The notes under the pieces: model-generated
What the model saw: only the letters and a program-made list of their open reading frames with translations
Told to the model about the DNA's origin: nothing
The model's database searches: none
In this document: positions 22,412 to 33,215 of the stretch, one piece after another
Layout: every line of letters begins with the position of its first letter
Position numbering within the stretch: position 1 is the first letter of the stretch
Program-made: the position numbers and the translations under genes
Assembly: GCA_018806915.1 (NCBI GenBank)
Contig: JAGKQI010000087.1
Span: 992,001-1,056,000, forward strand
Direction: 5' to 3'
Origin: Phytophthora colocasiae
Taxonomy: Eukaryota; Oomycota; Peronosporomycetes; Peronosporales; Peronosporaceae
DNA length: 64,000 nt

Positions 22412-22537
22412 GTGAACAATCTACTGATGTGAAAAGGTTTGTTCATTTTCGAGGTTAAGTGGAGACAATTGTTAAGCGATAACGACGTTACTGCAAATGA
22501 AGGACCTCATTTTGGCTTCCAGCTCATCGGCTCCGTC

Positions 22538-23751
22538 TCAATCCTTCTTCGTCAACGCGCTGATCAACATAACCATCTCTTGAGTGCGAGCACGAGCTTC
22601 TTCTCGGTCACGACGAACGCGATCCTCCGCTTCCTGTTTTTCGATGCGGCGACGCTCCTCGGCCTCGGCTTTCTCGTCACGACGGCGTTGCTCCTCCTCA
22701 TCGCGGCGAGACTCTGCCTTGCGCTCGTTCTCTTCGCGCAAGAGCAGAATGGCTTCAAAGAAGCTACCGCGGTTGTTGCTAGCCGCGCTCTCAAGTCCTT
22801 CCAGTTTGGCATTCAGTGCGTTGGTAGCTTTCGTCGCACGGATACGTTTGACTTTGGCAAAGCTGGCTTCTTGAGTCTCTTGATCGTCTTCACCCCGGGC
22901 CCTCCTGGCCTCTAGACCGAGTCTCGGAGGGCAGTGAGATCAGCGCCTCCAAGTCGATTCGAGTGCGAGTTGAGCTCCGGATACTTCTCAGCTTCGATCT
23001 CGTCGTGACTGCGGACTAAACGACCTTTACCGGAACGGTGTTGGGTTTGAGGAAGATTGTTGCCGTTGTTTGATGCTGTATGCGGTGGTGGCAGACCTGT
23101 CGATCCAGGACGGCGTGTTGGTGGCGTTGTTCGTGGGGTGAGGGGGACATCTCCGAGTTCTTCAGTAAATAAAGGGGTCTCCAGCAGACTCTGAAATCCA
23201 CCACGAACTGGGGCATGATTGTCTTCTTCGTACGGCATCACGGTAGCAGCATCTTCACTACGGAGGGAGACTGCGGTGGCTTCGCTACGGAGGGAGCTGG
23301 TGGATCCGCCATCCGAGTGACCCCCGTTCAGTGCTGCATGGAGAATATCTATGGAGAATATCTGGGTCGTCGGCCTCGTAAAAACTGCGGTCTGGTTCCG
23401 CGTCAAAGGTGAAGTCCGGGTCCATGGCGCGTTGGTTCACATCCGCCTCATCATCGAGTTCGATGACATTGGCCTTTTCGTCTCAATGAACCTCTTCGCT
23501 TCTTTAGCTTTGAGGATGTGAGGTGGCATATCCGCGACACCGGTGGGCTTGCGAGTGATGTACAGCACCTTAAACTTACGTAGTAGACTGTCCACGTCTC
23601 GTTCAGGCGCTCCACGGGGGCGATTGGCGTTGAAGGTCATGGTGAGCCGTTCCCATTCGTCCTTGCCCAGCGGGCGAACCTTCAGGATGATATCCAGAAG
23701 ACGATCGATGTCGACGGCGGAGTAGTTAGTGGTACCAGCGTTTCGGACCAT
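22538..23751 (-). pseudogene. Myb/SANT-like (DUF6818-type) protein with C-terminal coiled coil
   Basis: Minus strand, start MVRNAGTTNYSAVDIDRLLD at 23751. The first 85 residues match from memory an oomycete-expanded Myb/SANT-like domain: LLDIILKVRPLGKDEWERLT, then FNANRPRGAPERDVDSLLRK and ITRKPTGVADMPPHILKAKE. A Ser/Thr/Pro-rich middle follows (22912-23406), and a very basic/acidic coiled coil ends the protein (RRRDEKAEAEERRRIEKQEA). Two frame breaks, near 23440 and 22915, split it. Placed tail to tail with the Harbinger-like nuclease; PIF/Harbinger elements typically pair a nuclease with a Myb-like protein, so the two probably form one element. Confidence 0.7.
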
Positions 23752-24460
23752 TGTAGTCGAAGTTGGAGAGCTTGCTGAAGGTGGAGCTGCTTGCTGTTAA
23801 GCAAATTGAAAAGTGAAAGACAGTGATGCCAGCCAGCCTGTGTTGCCTTAGCCAAGCTAATCAAGGAGAACAGCCCCCAAGATTCACCAGCGACTTAAAA
23901 TAATGCAGGAAAACTTCAACGTGGTTTGGCGCGAAACCTGCGCGCGGAAATACCATTCAGCACCCGGGCTGATACCTTGACGATCTCTGAGCACCACTCA
24001 AACTTCGCGCCAAAATCTCGAAGAGCACGTGCCTAAACCTCCTGCAGGATCTTTGCAGAGTCTAGTGCACTCGTCAAGCCACTGGAGGTCGCGCTGCATT
24101 TACGACACTTCCAGCGATGAAAACTCGCCACCCAATCCCGTCGTCAGGACGCCATGGTTCCTGCAGTACCTGCAGTGAAAATGGGGCACGGATCCATCCT
24201 TGGAGGTGGAGCAAGCCCCATCTGAAACCCCACCACTACCAGCAAGACCTTCCCAAGCGTCTCACAGTCCGACAACGTCGTCACCAGTTCTACTAACGCC
24301 GCCCCGATCTCCAGTCCGCTGAGCGTCGAAGACCCTGCCAACTCGTCATCGCGGTCGGAACTCTCGTCAACAGCGGAGACGTACGCGCGACCCCGACCTC
24401 GTCGCCCGCTAAGGCAACCAATTCGCCCGGATGGAAAGTCACGGGCGCCGGCGGGTACAA
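23752..24460. other. spacer, no supported gene
   Basis: Between the Myb/SANT-like gene and the SET fragment. Plus-strand Pro/Ser/Thr-rich readings from about 24160 (SPTTSSPVLLTPPRS and similar) look like the disordered N-terminal part of the SET gene, broken by frameshifts. Nothing else is supported. Confidence 0.4.
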
Positions 24461-24539
24461 TACAAGAGTGCACACAACCAGAAGCTACGACGTCTTCGTG
24501 CCAGCAAGAAGGCCGTGGAGGGTCGCTCACCTTCGGACG

Positions 24540-25075
24540 CAGTTTAATCCGTTGACAACTGTCTTCCCTGTTGTACCTCACTTTGGATGGTGCGATTGTT
24601 CCTCACCGTGTCGCGTGGACTCGTGCAGAAACTCATTGATGCATGTTTACTGCACCGCAAGCTGCTGCCCATACGAAGGTCGTTGTGGAAACGGGTTGCA
24701 AGAGTCCACGCGTGTCTACCTGGCAAAGAATCAGCGTACCGGATCGTTCGGCGTGGTTGCGGCGGAGGACATTGGCAAGGGTGAAGTGTTGGGGCAGTAC
24801 CTTGGTGAGATAGAGCACGTCAGCGCCTCGCGCGCTCAACGTCCCTGTAACCTGGGTTACCGACTCGTTCTTCACCAACGGCCCGAGAAACCAGGCTACC
24901 CCATTCGAGCTGCCATTAACGCAGAGACAATGGGCGGTTTGATGCGGTTTGTTAATCACTCCTGTCGGCCTGTAGCCAAGTTCATGGAAGTCGGTAACGG
25001 CCGTTGCACTACTGTGGTCGTGCAACTACACGCCCTATCAAGCGACAATCTTCGTGCTCCTCCTCGATGTCGGGT
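24540..25075 (+). pseudogene. SET-domain methyltransferase fragment
   Basis: AWS-like cysteine region (CDCSSPCRVDSCRNS, YCTASCCPYEGRCGNGLQES) then SET motifs: RTGSFGVVAAEDIGKGEVLG, YLGEIEHVSASRAQRP, GGLMRFVNHSCRPVAKF. The NHSC motif binds cofactor in active SET enzymes. After VGNGRCTTVVV the frame shifts (a TTRPI reading continues one frame over), and the expected final YG...WFxCxC part is absent. It was probably a histone lysine methyltransferase, perhaps mobile-element associated, now truncated. Confidence 0.75.
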
Positions 25076-25082
25076 GATGTGA

Positions 25083-25960
25083 AGGCCCTACTGTAGATAA
25101 CGGACAAAGACTTCAATGAATGTGTACTTCATGTCTTCATTTAAAACATTAAACCTTGTTCTTCTGTACGTTCTGGACTGTGGGTAGCTCTCCTACGGGT
25201 CTTCCTCCTCTTGGCGGTCTTGGGGACGGCAACCATTAAGCCCGCAGCGACAGACAAACCATAGAGTCGCCGTGTTCGCCGAGTTTCAAGGAGCTTGGGC
25301 CCAGACATCACCGGGTTATGCTTGACTGTGACGATGTCTTCTCCGACGATGTTTTTTCCCGGTTGTCCACAATGAAGACTGTTTGTCATCTCACCTGCCC
25401 GTAGAATTGAGTTCCTTCAAGAGGAATAACAAGTATGCGGTCTCCAAAACACAATCGCTATATCGCTATAGACTCCGTGATGTAACATATACTAAACTGC
25501 GTTGGAATGGCAACTACTGCTATAATTATTACCGAGTACAGTACTGCGTAGATTCCGAAGCGATATACACTAAGCGGTGCTAGGTTCCTTTCGCCGGCAT
25601 TGTCAATTTATCGTCTCTCGTGCAGTTGAGATTGGTGTTGATGAGGCCGTAGTCTTCGAAACCCTTGGACAACTAGGTTTCGATCCATCCACTGCTGAAT
25701 CCTGAAGATTGGGCATCTCAAGTTTTGATATCTTAAGTTTTAGTTAGCAAAACGAGTCAAATAAATGTAAATCAACAACTAACCTGTTTCATGTCATACT
25801 GGATACATGCATACCGTATCGGAATCGGAAATTTAAGCCGACGGGTTCTGGAGACTTCCCGGAGGAGAACTTTCGCCTGTGTCAGGGTCTGTCATGGTTG
25901 AGCGACACGAAGACAAGCTAAACAGATTCCAATTCGGCAATGTGCTGAAATAAAGATTAA
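25083..25960. other. intergenic, one doubtful minus-strand ORF
   Basis: A minus-strand frame at 25141-25389 (82 codons, basic C-terminus KTAKRRKTRRRATH) has no recognised domain and may be chance. The rest is AT-rich without repeats or motifs I can name. Confidence 0.3.
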
Positions 25961-25967
25961 AGTTGTG

Positions 25968-27310
25968 CCTAATTCGACATCACATCTCGCAACGTATGGC
26001 GATATGGTTTTCCTTCTTCGCGGAGTACAACTTCCGGGTGGAGTACAAACCCGGAAGACTCAACGTAGTGGCCGACGCGTTATCGCGTCGACCTGACTAT
26101 GCGGAGACGGTCGACGCCAACGCAATTGGCGTCGTTAGGACAAGTGTGCCGTCGTCAACGTTGATTGACGACGTGAAGAACGCGTATGCAAGGGATGCAG
26201 ACGCGAAGGGGGTTGGAGTTCCTTGCAGCATCTTCCGACGTGGCGTGTCGAAAGCTAACCCTCATATTTGAGCTCGTGTACACCGTTATCGTGTACACGA
26301 AGGCCTACTGTTGTACAGTGCGGTAGACGATAATGCGGATCGCATGGTCGTTCCGAATGAACATGACCTCAGAACAACCCGATGCATGCCTCGACACGGC
26401 ACCGTTCTATGTGAATGCCATGAGGCGTCAACGATTGCCGAGCATGCTCGGTGGGGTAGCTTCCTTCTTAAGTGGGGGAGGATCTACGGTTGCGTCCGAA
26501 CAACCGCTGGATACAGCTGATAGCAGCACACTATCAGCTGCGGCGACGCGTACGACGTCTCGTTCGAGCAAGAACGAGCGCGCGATGTCTGTGTCGGGCA
26601 CAGACATGAGAGATGATAGAGAGTTGGCACGGTCTGCTGCTGGCAATGGCGACAAGCTGAAAGGATTCAGCTCGGGTGCGCTAGACTTTGTCCAGCGAAG
26701 ACAAGCCGTCATACGGTTTGTCCAGGATGCTATCGCAGCTTCTGTCGATCGACAGAAGCTGAACGCTGACAATGTTGGTAGGGGGCAACATAAATGAATT
26801 CAAAGTGGGTTCATTAGTTTTGTTAGCTACACAAAATCTGCCTAGACATGCAGTGTCTGACTTTGGAGCAAGCAAGCTTGCTCCAAGATTCATTGGGCCG
26901 TTCAAGGTACTTGAACGGCATGGTAACGCGTACCGGCTGGACATACCGTCAAGCATGAGGCTCCACCCGACCTTCTACGTCGGGCGATTGAAGCTGTACG
27001 TGCAGCACGGACTACCTAGGGTTGGTAGTCCGACTGAGGAGTGCGAGAGGCCTGGAAGGCCTTCTCGAGATCGTCGACACGATCGACCAACTGGTTCACT
27101 CTCGTCCCGAGACCGGACGAGAGATTCGAGGCAGTCTGAGCTGCCTCGTAGACCTTAGCACGGAGGACACGAACCTCCAGCTTCAGAGCCGCTATCTCAG
27201 CGCTCTGTGTCTGCTCCAGCGCAGAAACGCGATCGTGCAGAGCACGATCGTCATGGTCATAGCGTTGACCATACGGAGGGAGTGTTCCCAACAAAACAAA
27301 CAATCCATTA
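25968..27310 (+). mobile_element. fragment of the element A/B family (RNase H end to integrase C-terminus)
   Basis: Matches element A from about 34750 to 36045. Reads LSFFAEYNFRVEYKPGRL-type RNase H end, the integrase remnant and the C-terminal SH3-like region (NEFKVGSLVLLATQNLPRHA, RLHPTFYVGRLK). It shares the same loss of the integrase catalytic core. The antisense coiled coil is also open here (27016-27303). Some hairpins perfect in element A are broken here, for example TACCGTCAAGC against TACCGTCCAGC, as expected for an older copy. Confidence 0.85.
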
Positions 27311-27339
27311 GAAAGATTTCATCGAGAGTTAAACGCTAA

Positions 27340-28679
27340 AATGACACAGCACCGGTGGTTTGTGCGCGTCATCGAGGGGATCGCTAGGGAATACGATGTC
27401 CATCGCAAAAGTATCATTTCTGAGTTTTAATGAGCTGTATGCCCTACAGCTTGTAGGCCATGTCCTGTAGTATTTACACCCTACTGAGTGTTTCCTTCTT
27501 GTTGTTGTGCAAGTACTTCTGGGACTCCTTGGTGCGTCGATTGTCCTTGGTCTCCAGCAAAAGGTAAGATAGGAAGAGACCTGTCACGTAGATGGTAAAT
27601 TCCAAAGTATTATTGATTGTTTATTAGGAGCACAAACCTCCTTTAGGCTGGACCCATCGATTAAGATGGTCACAAGCAAGGTCAGCCAACGCTGTTCGGC
27701 GATTGAGTTCATCTACAATTAAAAATTGAAACGTAAAACAGACGTATTAATAATGAGCAGACAATGGGTTGCTAGTAGGAAGTCCAAAACTAATGCCGCT
27801 ATGTCTGTTCCATTGAGTAGTTGAAACTCCGCGCGTGCTGATGCATTGTGCTCGGTATAGTTCTGAGGCCGATAGGGTGATTGGACTAACAAGTAGAAAA
27901 TAATACAGGTCATTACGATATTAGGTCACACTGTCAAAAACCTCTTTGGTCACGTGGTCAAGGCACTTGGTGAAGGACGTCGCATGCCGAATGGAGCTGC
28001 TTCCACGTGGATGAGTTGTGGTCTATTTTTGAAGATCACATTGAAGAAGCCGTTGAGATCAATGAGCACCCGTCTATTCGTGTACATAGTACCAACGGCT
28101 CTCAACGACAGACTGTATTGCCTGCCCGTTGGGTTCCCCAGGCATTGATAAAACTCATTTTCTGATAGAAACCGTTGGTATATTTTACAGCAACAATGCC
28201 TCGAAGGTCACGTAGAGGATGCCCCCCATATACACCATCGTCGAGGCCATCAACAAGGTCGAGCAGTGTACAACCCGACCCAGCAAAGCTTAAGAATAAT
28301 GTATTGACAGTGTATGCTTCTGGAGACACTCCACCGCCAAGCGCCGCTCCAACGCCAGCGCCACCGTCCGACGCCACCGTCCGACGCAACCTCTACGGAG
28401 CTTACGACCACCTCCTCTTCTTTTTCCCGGTGAGGTGCTGTTGCCACCACCACCATTACCTACTGCACAACCATCTCAACGCTTAGATGAAGTGACAATC
28501 GAAGGTAGCAGCAATGCTGGGCCAGGCAACAATGGAGATATCAATGGTAAAAGGTCAATTTCAATCGGTCAAACGAGCACAGGGTAAACAAAACGAGTTG
28601 GAAGCACGAAATTATATTACCTGGGGTATCAGTACACAAGGTACAACATCTCTTCAGTAAAAATTTCGTATCGCTGTAG
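27340..28679. other. no confidently identified gene
   Basis: Short plus-strand readings exist at 27954-28148 and at 28196-28483; the latter starts MPRRSRRGCPPYTPSS and is Pro/Ser-rich with a His-rich end. I do not recognise either. The remaining sequence is AT-rich with no repeats seen. Confidence 0.3.
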
Positions 28680-30037
28680 TGTAACGGGGTTACACGTACA
28701 AGTGGCTACACCACTTGTAACTCTAACAGCTGCGATAACTGTTAAAGGTTGGAAATGGGCCTCAGACCTTGGTGTGCTGTATACACCAACGGCTACATGA
28801 GTGAACGGGCCGAAGCCGGCGCGTCCTGTTGCGAAGACGGGAGGTCCGGAGCCTATGGACCTCTCATGTGCTACGACTGCTGGTCAACAGCAGCGTAGAT
28901 AACAGCAAGGTTCGATGTTAGAAGTGTGGTAACATCGGTCACTATGGACGCGAGTGCACAGCGGGCGGGCGTTCAAAAAACGCCAAGGACCAGTAGGCGC
29001 GGGGCGTCCTACTGGTGATGCAGTCTCGCGTGTTGATCTTGGACACGCGACGATGAGGATGTAATTCCCCAGTTGAGACAGCAGCGGTCGCCGCTGCCTC
29101 CGAACGCCGTCGGCGACCGTCAACGACTCCGGGAGTCGTTAAAAGAAAAAGTGTGTCGACTCTTTTTAAATCTGAGCCGAAGGGTCGTGAGTGATGGTCA
29201 GGTGAATGAGATTCACCTGAGTGATAATAGGATACCTATATTACCGGTATCCTTGAAGGTACTTCAAGCCGCGCCGACGACGTCGCGTCAACTCTGGGAA
29301 TTGACGAAGCAAATAAAATTCGGGGTCTGGGAGCTGACGCCACTGGCGCTTTGCTGCTAGTTCCGGAAACTAGCGATCCTGCATCAGCTCCGGGAGCTGA
29401 TGTTACGTGTACAAGCGAACACTCGCTAGCGCTGAAAGCTAGCGAGAGCACGTCGACTCCGGGAGTCAACTGCGCAGCAGAGGTTCTGGCGGTTGCAAAC
29501 GTCCAGCACCCGAACAACCTGTGTGCTCACGTGCAGCGGCGCTGCACGCGATGGGCGGCACTCAAGCCGGGCTTGATAGTGCGAGTCAGCGGAAAGAATC
29601 CGCTGACGATTGCGATAACGTCGCGTCCGAGGTGCGATGCCTTGGACGTGGAGCACCTGGAGCCGGGCTCCATGGTAGACCTTCGCGGCGCAAGCTCAGG
29701 GAGCTGCGCGAGTCTCAGTCCGGGACTGAGACGGGTGTATCTGCATTGCAGACACCGAATGTCGAGACGTTGAACGTCTTGACACGTACTGGTACTGGAT
29801 TGTAGTACCAGAGGATGCGGTTGGAGAATCCGCCGACGAGTGCGTCGGCGTTGACGGCACTTCCAACGATGAGTTGGAAGCGCTTCGCGCGGGACTTGTA
29901 CGATGGACGCTTCGAACAAATTTGCATTCTCTCGGATATCGAGAGAGTGGATCGCGAAGCCGAAGAGCTGAAGCAGCTCGTCGTCGATGGGATCACTGAG
30001 GGTGATGACTCCCTCAGTGCGAAGACTAAGAAGCCGT
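28680..30037 (+). mobile_element. internally deleted copy of the element A/B family
   Basis: Starts with the LTR head (TGTAACGGGGTTACACGTAC), jumps after about 120 bases to the end of gag (GAAGCCGGCGCGTCCTGTT, zinc knuckle region), skips most of protease, then follows the protease-RT spacer to AAGACTAAGAAG near 30037. Several palindromes differ from element A in both arms and loops, so it is an older, decayed copy. Confidence 0.8.
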
Positions 30038-30267
30038 GAGTTTGTGCCGTGGTCGGGTTGTGGGGTGTGTAGCAGATCCTTTACCTGACTTTTTGCGCCG
30101 AGATATGTTGGACGGTATCCAGTCAAACGTCCGCGGCTTTCTTGATGTGACTTTCGGAGGAAACTGTGCCGGGATTTTCGGTGAGACTAGGCGTCGAAGC
30201 GATGGCGAACGTTCCTGCTAATAGGTCGCCTTATCTGCTTCGTAAGCTACGAATACATACATACATA
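30038..30267. other. short unique spacer before element A
   Basis: Contains a CATA/CATAC microrepeat just before the CCTCA target site. No gene is seen. Confidence 0.4.
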
Positions 30268-30272
30268 CCTCA

Positions 30273-30732
30273 TGTAACGGGGTTACACGTATAAGTGGTA
30301 GTACCACTTGTAACTCTAACAGTTAGGATAACTTTTAGAGGTTGGAAATGGGCCTCAGACCTTGGTGTGCTGTACACACCAATGGATACATGGGCGAACC
30401 ACATTATTGGGTGGTTCGTGTGCATTTGTGCATATTATTGGTAGAAAGTAACGGATTTCTACCAATCACTGAGCAGAGTTTCTGCCAACCACACGTTGGC
30501 AGACCCTTTAGAAATAGATAACAAACAGTTTTAGGAGGTCCATAATTGGCTTATGCCGAATTCAATAACAGTTCTCATTTTACGGTATTTTGCAGTTTAA
30601 TTTAGTTATATTTGATTTAATTATACTTATTTAAATAAGTATACTTAAATTAAGTCTATTCTAATTACACGCTTCCTCATACACGTAAGCGCACGTGTAC
30701 GCCATCTAATAGGTCTAGGTAGACCCATTATA
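30273..30732 (+). repeat. 5' LTR of element A
   Basis: 460 bp, starting TGTAACGGGG and ending CCCATTATA. Contains hairpins such as TATACTTATTT/AAATAAGTATA (30622-30643) and CTGCCAAC/GTTGGCAG. Transcription signals are expected here; none is assigned. Confidence 0.9.
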
Positions 30733-30734
30733 CC

Positions 30735-30750
30735 TGGTAGCACTTTGTAG
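30735..30750 (+). other. primer binding site
   Basis: TGGTAGCACTTTG begins two bases after the LTR. A tRNA 3' end reading CAAAGTGCTACCA would prime minus-strand synthesis. Element B has TGA in place of TGG. Confidence 0.65.
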
Positions 30751-30781
30751 TCCGTCCCACGACCGACTGCTGTTCGTTCGT

Positions 30782-31753
30782 ATGGAGTCATACGAACGCG
30801 GGGTAGAGAACTCCCCAATGGATGAGGGATCTGCTGGGACCCCTCAAATGTCCGTGACGCGCACGGACTGCGCCCACCTGTCTGATCCAGAGTGGGAGAC
30901 TCTCCAAAGACTCTCGCGAGTCATTGGAGAGGCAGCGGTAGCTACGATGCTTCGTACGCTATCGCCGACAGAGCAACACGGTGTTGCTCTGGGGTACATT
31001 GTTAAGGAGCAACGAGATGTTGCTGCCTCGGTGGCTTCCCCTAAGCCACGCGTGGAGTCGTTGAAACTCCACGTGAGTACCTACACGGGGAAGGAGGACG
31101 AGACCCTCCTTCGATGGCTTGTCGAACTCGACACAGCCGTTGCGGCTCGACGTATCGTCGATCCGATGTCGAAGGTCGCGTTCGCCATGTCATGTCTTGG
31201 CGGACGTGCGAGGAGTTGGGCCTATGGGCGCCGACTCTCGGATCCTACGTGCTTCGGCACGTACGAGGTGTTCAAAGAGGAGCTCAAGCTTGCGTTTGAG
31301 CCCCCGAAGAACGAGTTCAGATCGACAGCGGAGTTTCTCGATCTGCAAAAGGGCAAGGATGGTGTTCACACATTTGCCCAGCGTGCTCGATACTTGGTAT
31401 CGAACATAGTGGCCAACCCGATCGACGAGGCGACCAAGGTCGTCACGTTCATGAAGGGACTAAGAGATGGTCCCGTCAAAACATATCTCTTCCGAGAGTA
31501 TCCGAATACTCTCGAGGAGGCGATTAGCCTTGCGATGCAAGAGGAGTTTAGCCGGCGTCAAGCTAAACTCCATGCGAACGCGCCGAAGCCGGCGCGTCCT
31601 GTTGTGAAGACGGGAGGTCCGGAACCTATGGACCTCTCGAGTGCTACGACTAGTAGGAACAGCAAGGTTCGATGTTACAAGTGTAGTAACATCGGTCACT
31701 ATGCACGCGAGTGCACAGCGGGCGGGCGTTCAAAAAACGCCAAGGACCAGTAG
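30782..31753 (+). CDS. element A Gag
   Basis: 323 residues from MESYERGVENS; MDEGSAG at residue 13 is the start used by element B and may be the real one. Gag core at about residues 95-235 and a CCHC knuckle CYKCSNIGHYAREC near the C-terminus. The coding sequence itself is built from hairpins, for example AGAGCAAC/GTTGCTCT, GAGAGTAT/ATACTCTC and GATGTTAC/GTAACATC. Confidence 0.9.
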   Translation: MESYERGVENSPMDEGSAGTPQMSVTRTDCAHLSDPEWETLQRLSRVIGEAAVATMLRTLSPTEQHGVALGYIVKEQRDVAASVASPKPRVESLKLHVSTYTGKEDETLLRWLVELDTAVAARRIVDPMSKVAFAMSCLGGRARSWAYGRRLSDPTCFGTYEVFKEELKLAFEPPKNEFRSTAEFLDLQKGKDGVHTFAQRARYLVSNIVANPIDEATKVVTFMKGLRDGPVKTYLFREYPNTLEEAISLAMQEEFSRRQAKLHANAPKPARPVVKTGGPEPMDLSSATTSRNSKVRCYKCSNIGHYARECTAGGRSKNAKDQ

Positions 31754-32361
31754 GCGCGGGGCGTCCTACTGGTGATGCAGTCTCGCGTGTCGAGCTTGGT
31801 CACGCGACAATGAGGACTGCTGCCCCCAGCGAGAAGGTTTCTCGCTGTAAGCTGCAAGATGACAAGCCAAACCTTGTCATCCTGAACGTGATGTCGAAGG
31901 GAGCGAACTCTCTTCGTGCCCTAGTGGACTCGGGCGCGTCGAACAACTTTGTTCGACAGGGAAGTCTTCGAAGGCTTGACTTCGAAGAGGCCGACACGCC
32001 TCGCGGCGTGTTGGAGGTGCGGTTGGCAACAGGTGCCACCGTGAGGTCTGAGAAGCGCGTAGTCCGTGTGCGCTTCTCTTACAAACGAAGGACGTTTGTG
32101 GGAGATCTTATCGTCTTCGATCTAGACGATAAGTACGACTTGGTAATAGGCATGCCGTGGCTTGCACGGCATGACCCGGTGGTCAACTGGGAGAAGCGTA
32201 CGCTCGTACGCTTCAACAACACATGCGCGACAGAGAGCGATGGCCCTGTCAGTGCTGCACATGCACCGGCCGGTGCATGTGGATCCCCAGTTGAGGCAGC
32301 AGCGGCCGCCGCTGCCTCCGAGAGTCGTTGGGAGAAAATGTGTGTCGACTCAGAAATCTGA
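31711..32361 (+). CDS. element A retropepsin-like protease
   Basis: 216 residues overlapping gag by 43 bases in another frame, so expression probably needs a frameshift or a separate start. Active site LVDSGASNNFV; C-terminal signature LVIGMPWLARHDP. The stretch 32193-32214 (arms GAAGCGTAC/GTACGCTTC, loop 4) lies inside the coding region. Confidence 0.88.
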   Translation: MHSGRAFKKRQGPVGAGRPTGDAVSRVELGHATMRTAAPSEKVSRCKLQDDKPNLVILNVMSKGANSLRALVDSGASNNFVRQGSLRRLDFEEADTPRGVLEVRLATGATVRSEKRVVRVRFSYKRRTFVGDLIVFDLDDKYDLVIGMPWLARHDPVVNWEKRTLVRFNNTCATESDGPVSAAHAPAGACGSPVEAAAAAAASESRWEKMCVDSEI

Positions 32362-33215
32362 GCCGAAGGGTCGCGGTCACATAAGTGATGGCCAGGTGAA
32401 TGTGAATCACCTGACGCATAAACATCTGAATGATGTTTGTCACATGAGTGATGGTCAGGTGAATCGCATCACCTGAGAGAAGGTAAAATACCGGTATTAC
32501 CGGTATCCTTGGAGGTACTTCCGACGACGTCGCGTCGACTCTGGGAGTTGACGAAGAAAATAAAATTCGGGGAACCAAAAGGCGTGCGTCAGCTCTGAGA
32601 GCTGACGCCACTGGCGCGTCGCTGCTAGTTCTGGGAACTAGCGATCGTGCATCAGCTCCGGGAGCTGATGATGCGTGTATTGGCGAACATTCGCTGCTAG
32701 TTCCACGAACTAGCGATCGTGCGTCAGCTTTGGGAGCTGACGATACGTATACAAGCCAACACTCGCTAGCGCTGAAAGCTAGCGAGAGAACGTCGACTCC
32801 GGGAGTCGACGATGCGGTTGCTTCATCCGCTCCGGGAGCGGATGGAGGCGCAGCGGTTCAGGGAATCGACTGCGCGGCAGGAGGTGCTGGCGGTTTCAAA
32901 CGCCCAGCACCCGAACAACCTGCGTGCTCACGTGCAGCAGCGCTGCACGCGATGAGCGGCACTCAAGCGGGGCTTGATAGTGCGAGTCAGCGGAAAGAAT
33001 CCGCTGACGATTGCGATAACGTCGCGTCCAAGGTGCTATGCCTTGGACGTGGAGCACCTGGAGCCGGGCTCCATGGTAGACCTTCGCGGCGCAAGCTCAG
33101 GGAGCTGCGCGAGTCTCAGTCCGGGACTGAGACGGGTGTATCTGCATTGCAGACACCGAATGTCGAGACGTTGAACGTCTTGACACGTACTGGTACTGGA
33201 TTGTAGTACCAGAGG
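32362..33215 (+). other. palindrome-array spacer between protease and RT
   Basis: After the protease stop there is no clear single reading frame to RT. The segment holds at least ten short palindromes, several of one form with a central CTCCGGGAG-like core: GTCGACTCCGGGAGTCGAC, CATCAGCTCCGGGAGCTGATG-type, CATCCGCTCCGGGAGCGGATG-type, and GCTAGTTCCACGAACTAGC. A linker peptide may be encoded across indels. Confidence 0.6.

Noticed and set aside
32480..32860. CRISPR array or intrinsic terminators, because of regular palindromes
   Set aside because: Unit sequences and spacings vary, there are no constant repeats with unique spacers, and the host is a eukaryote; the same pattern runs through coding sequence.
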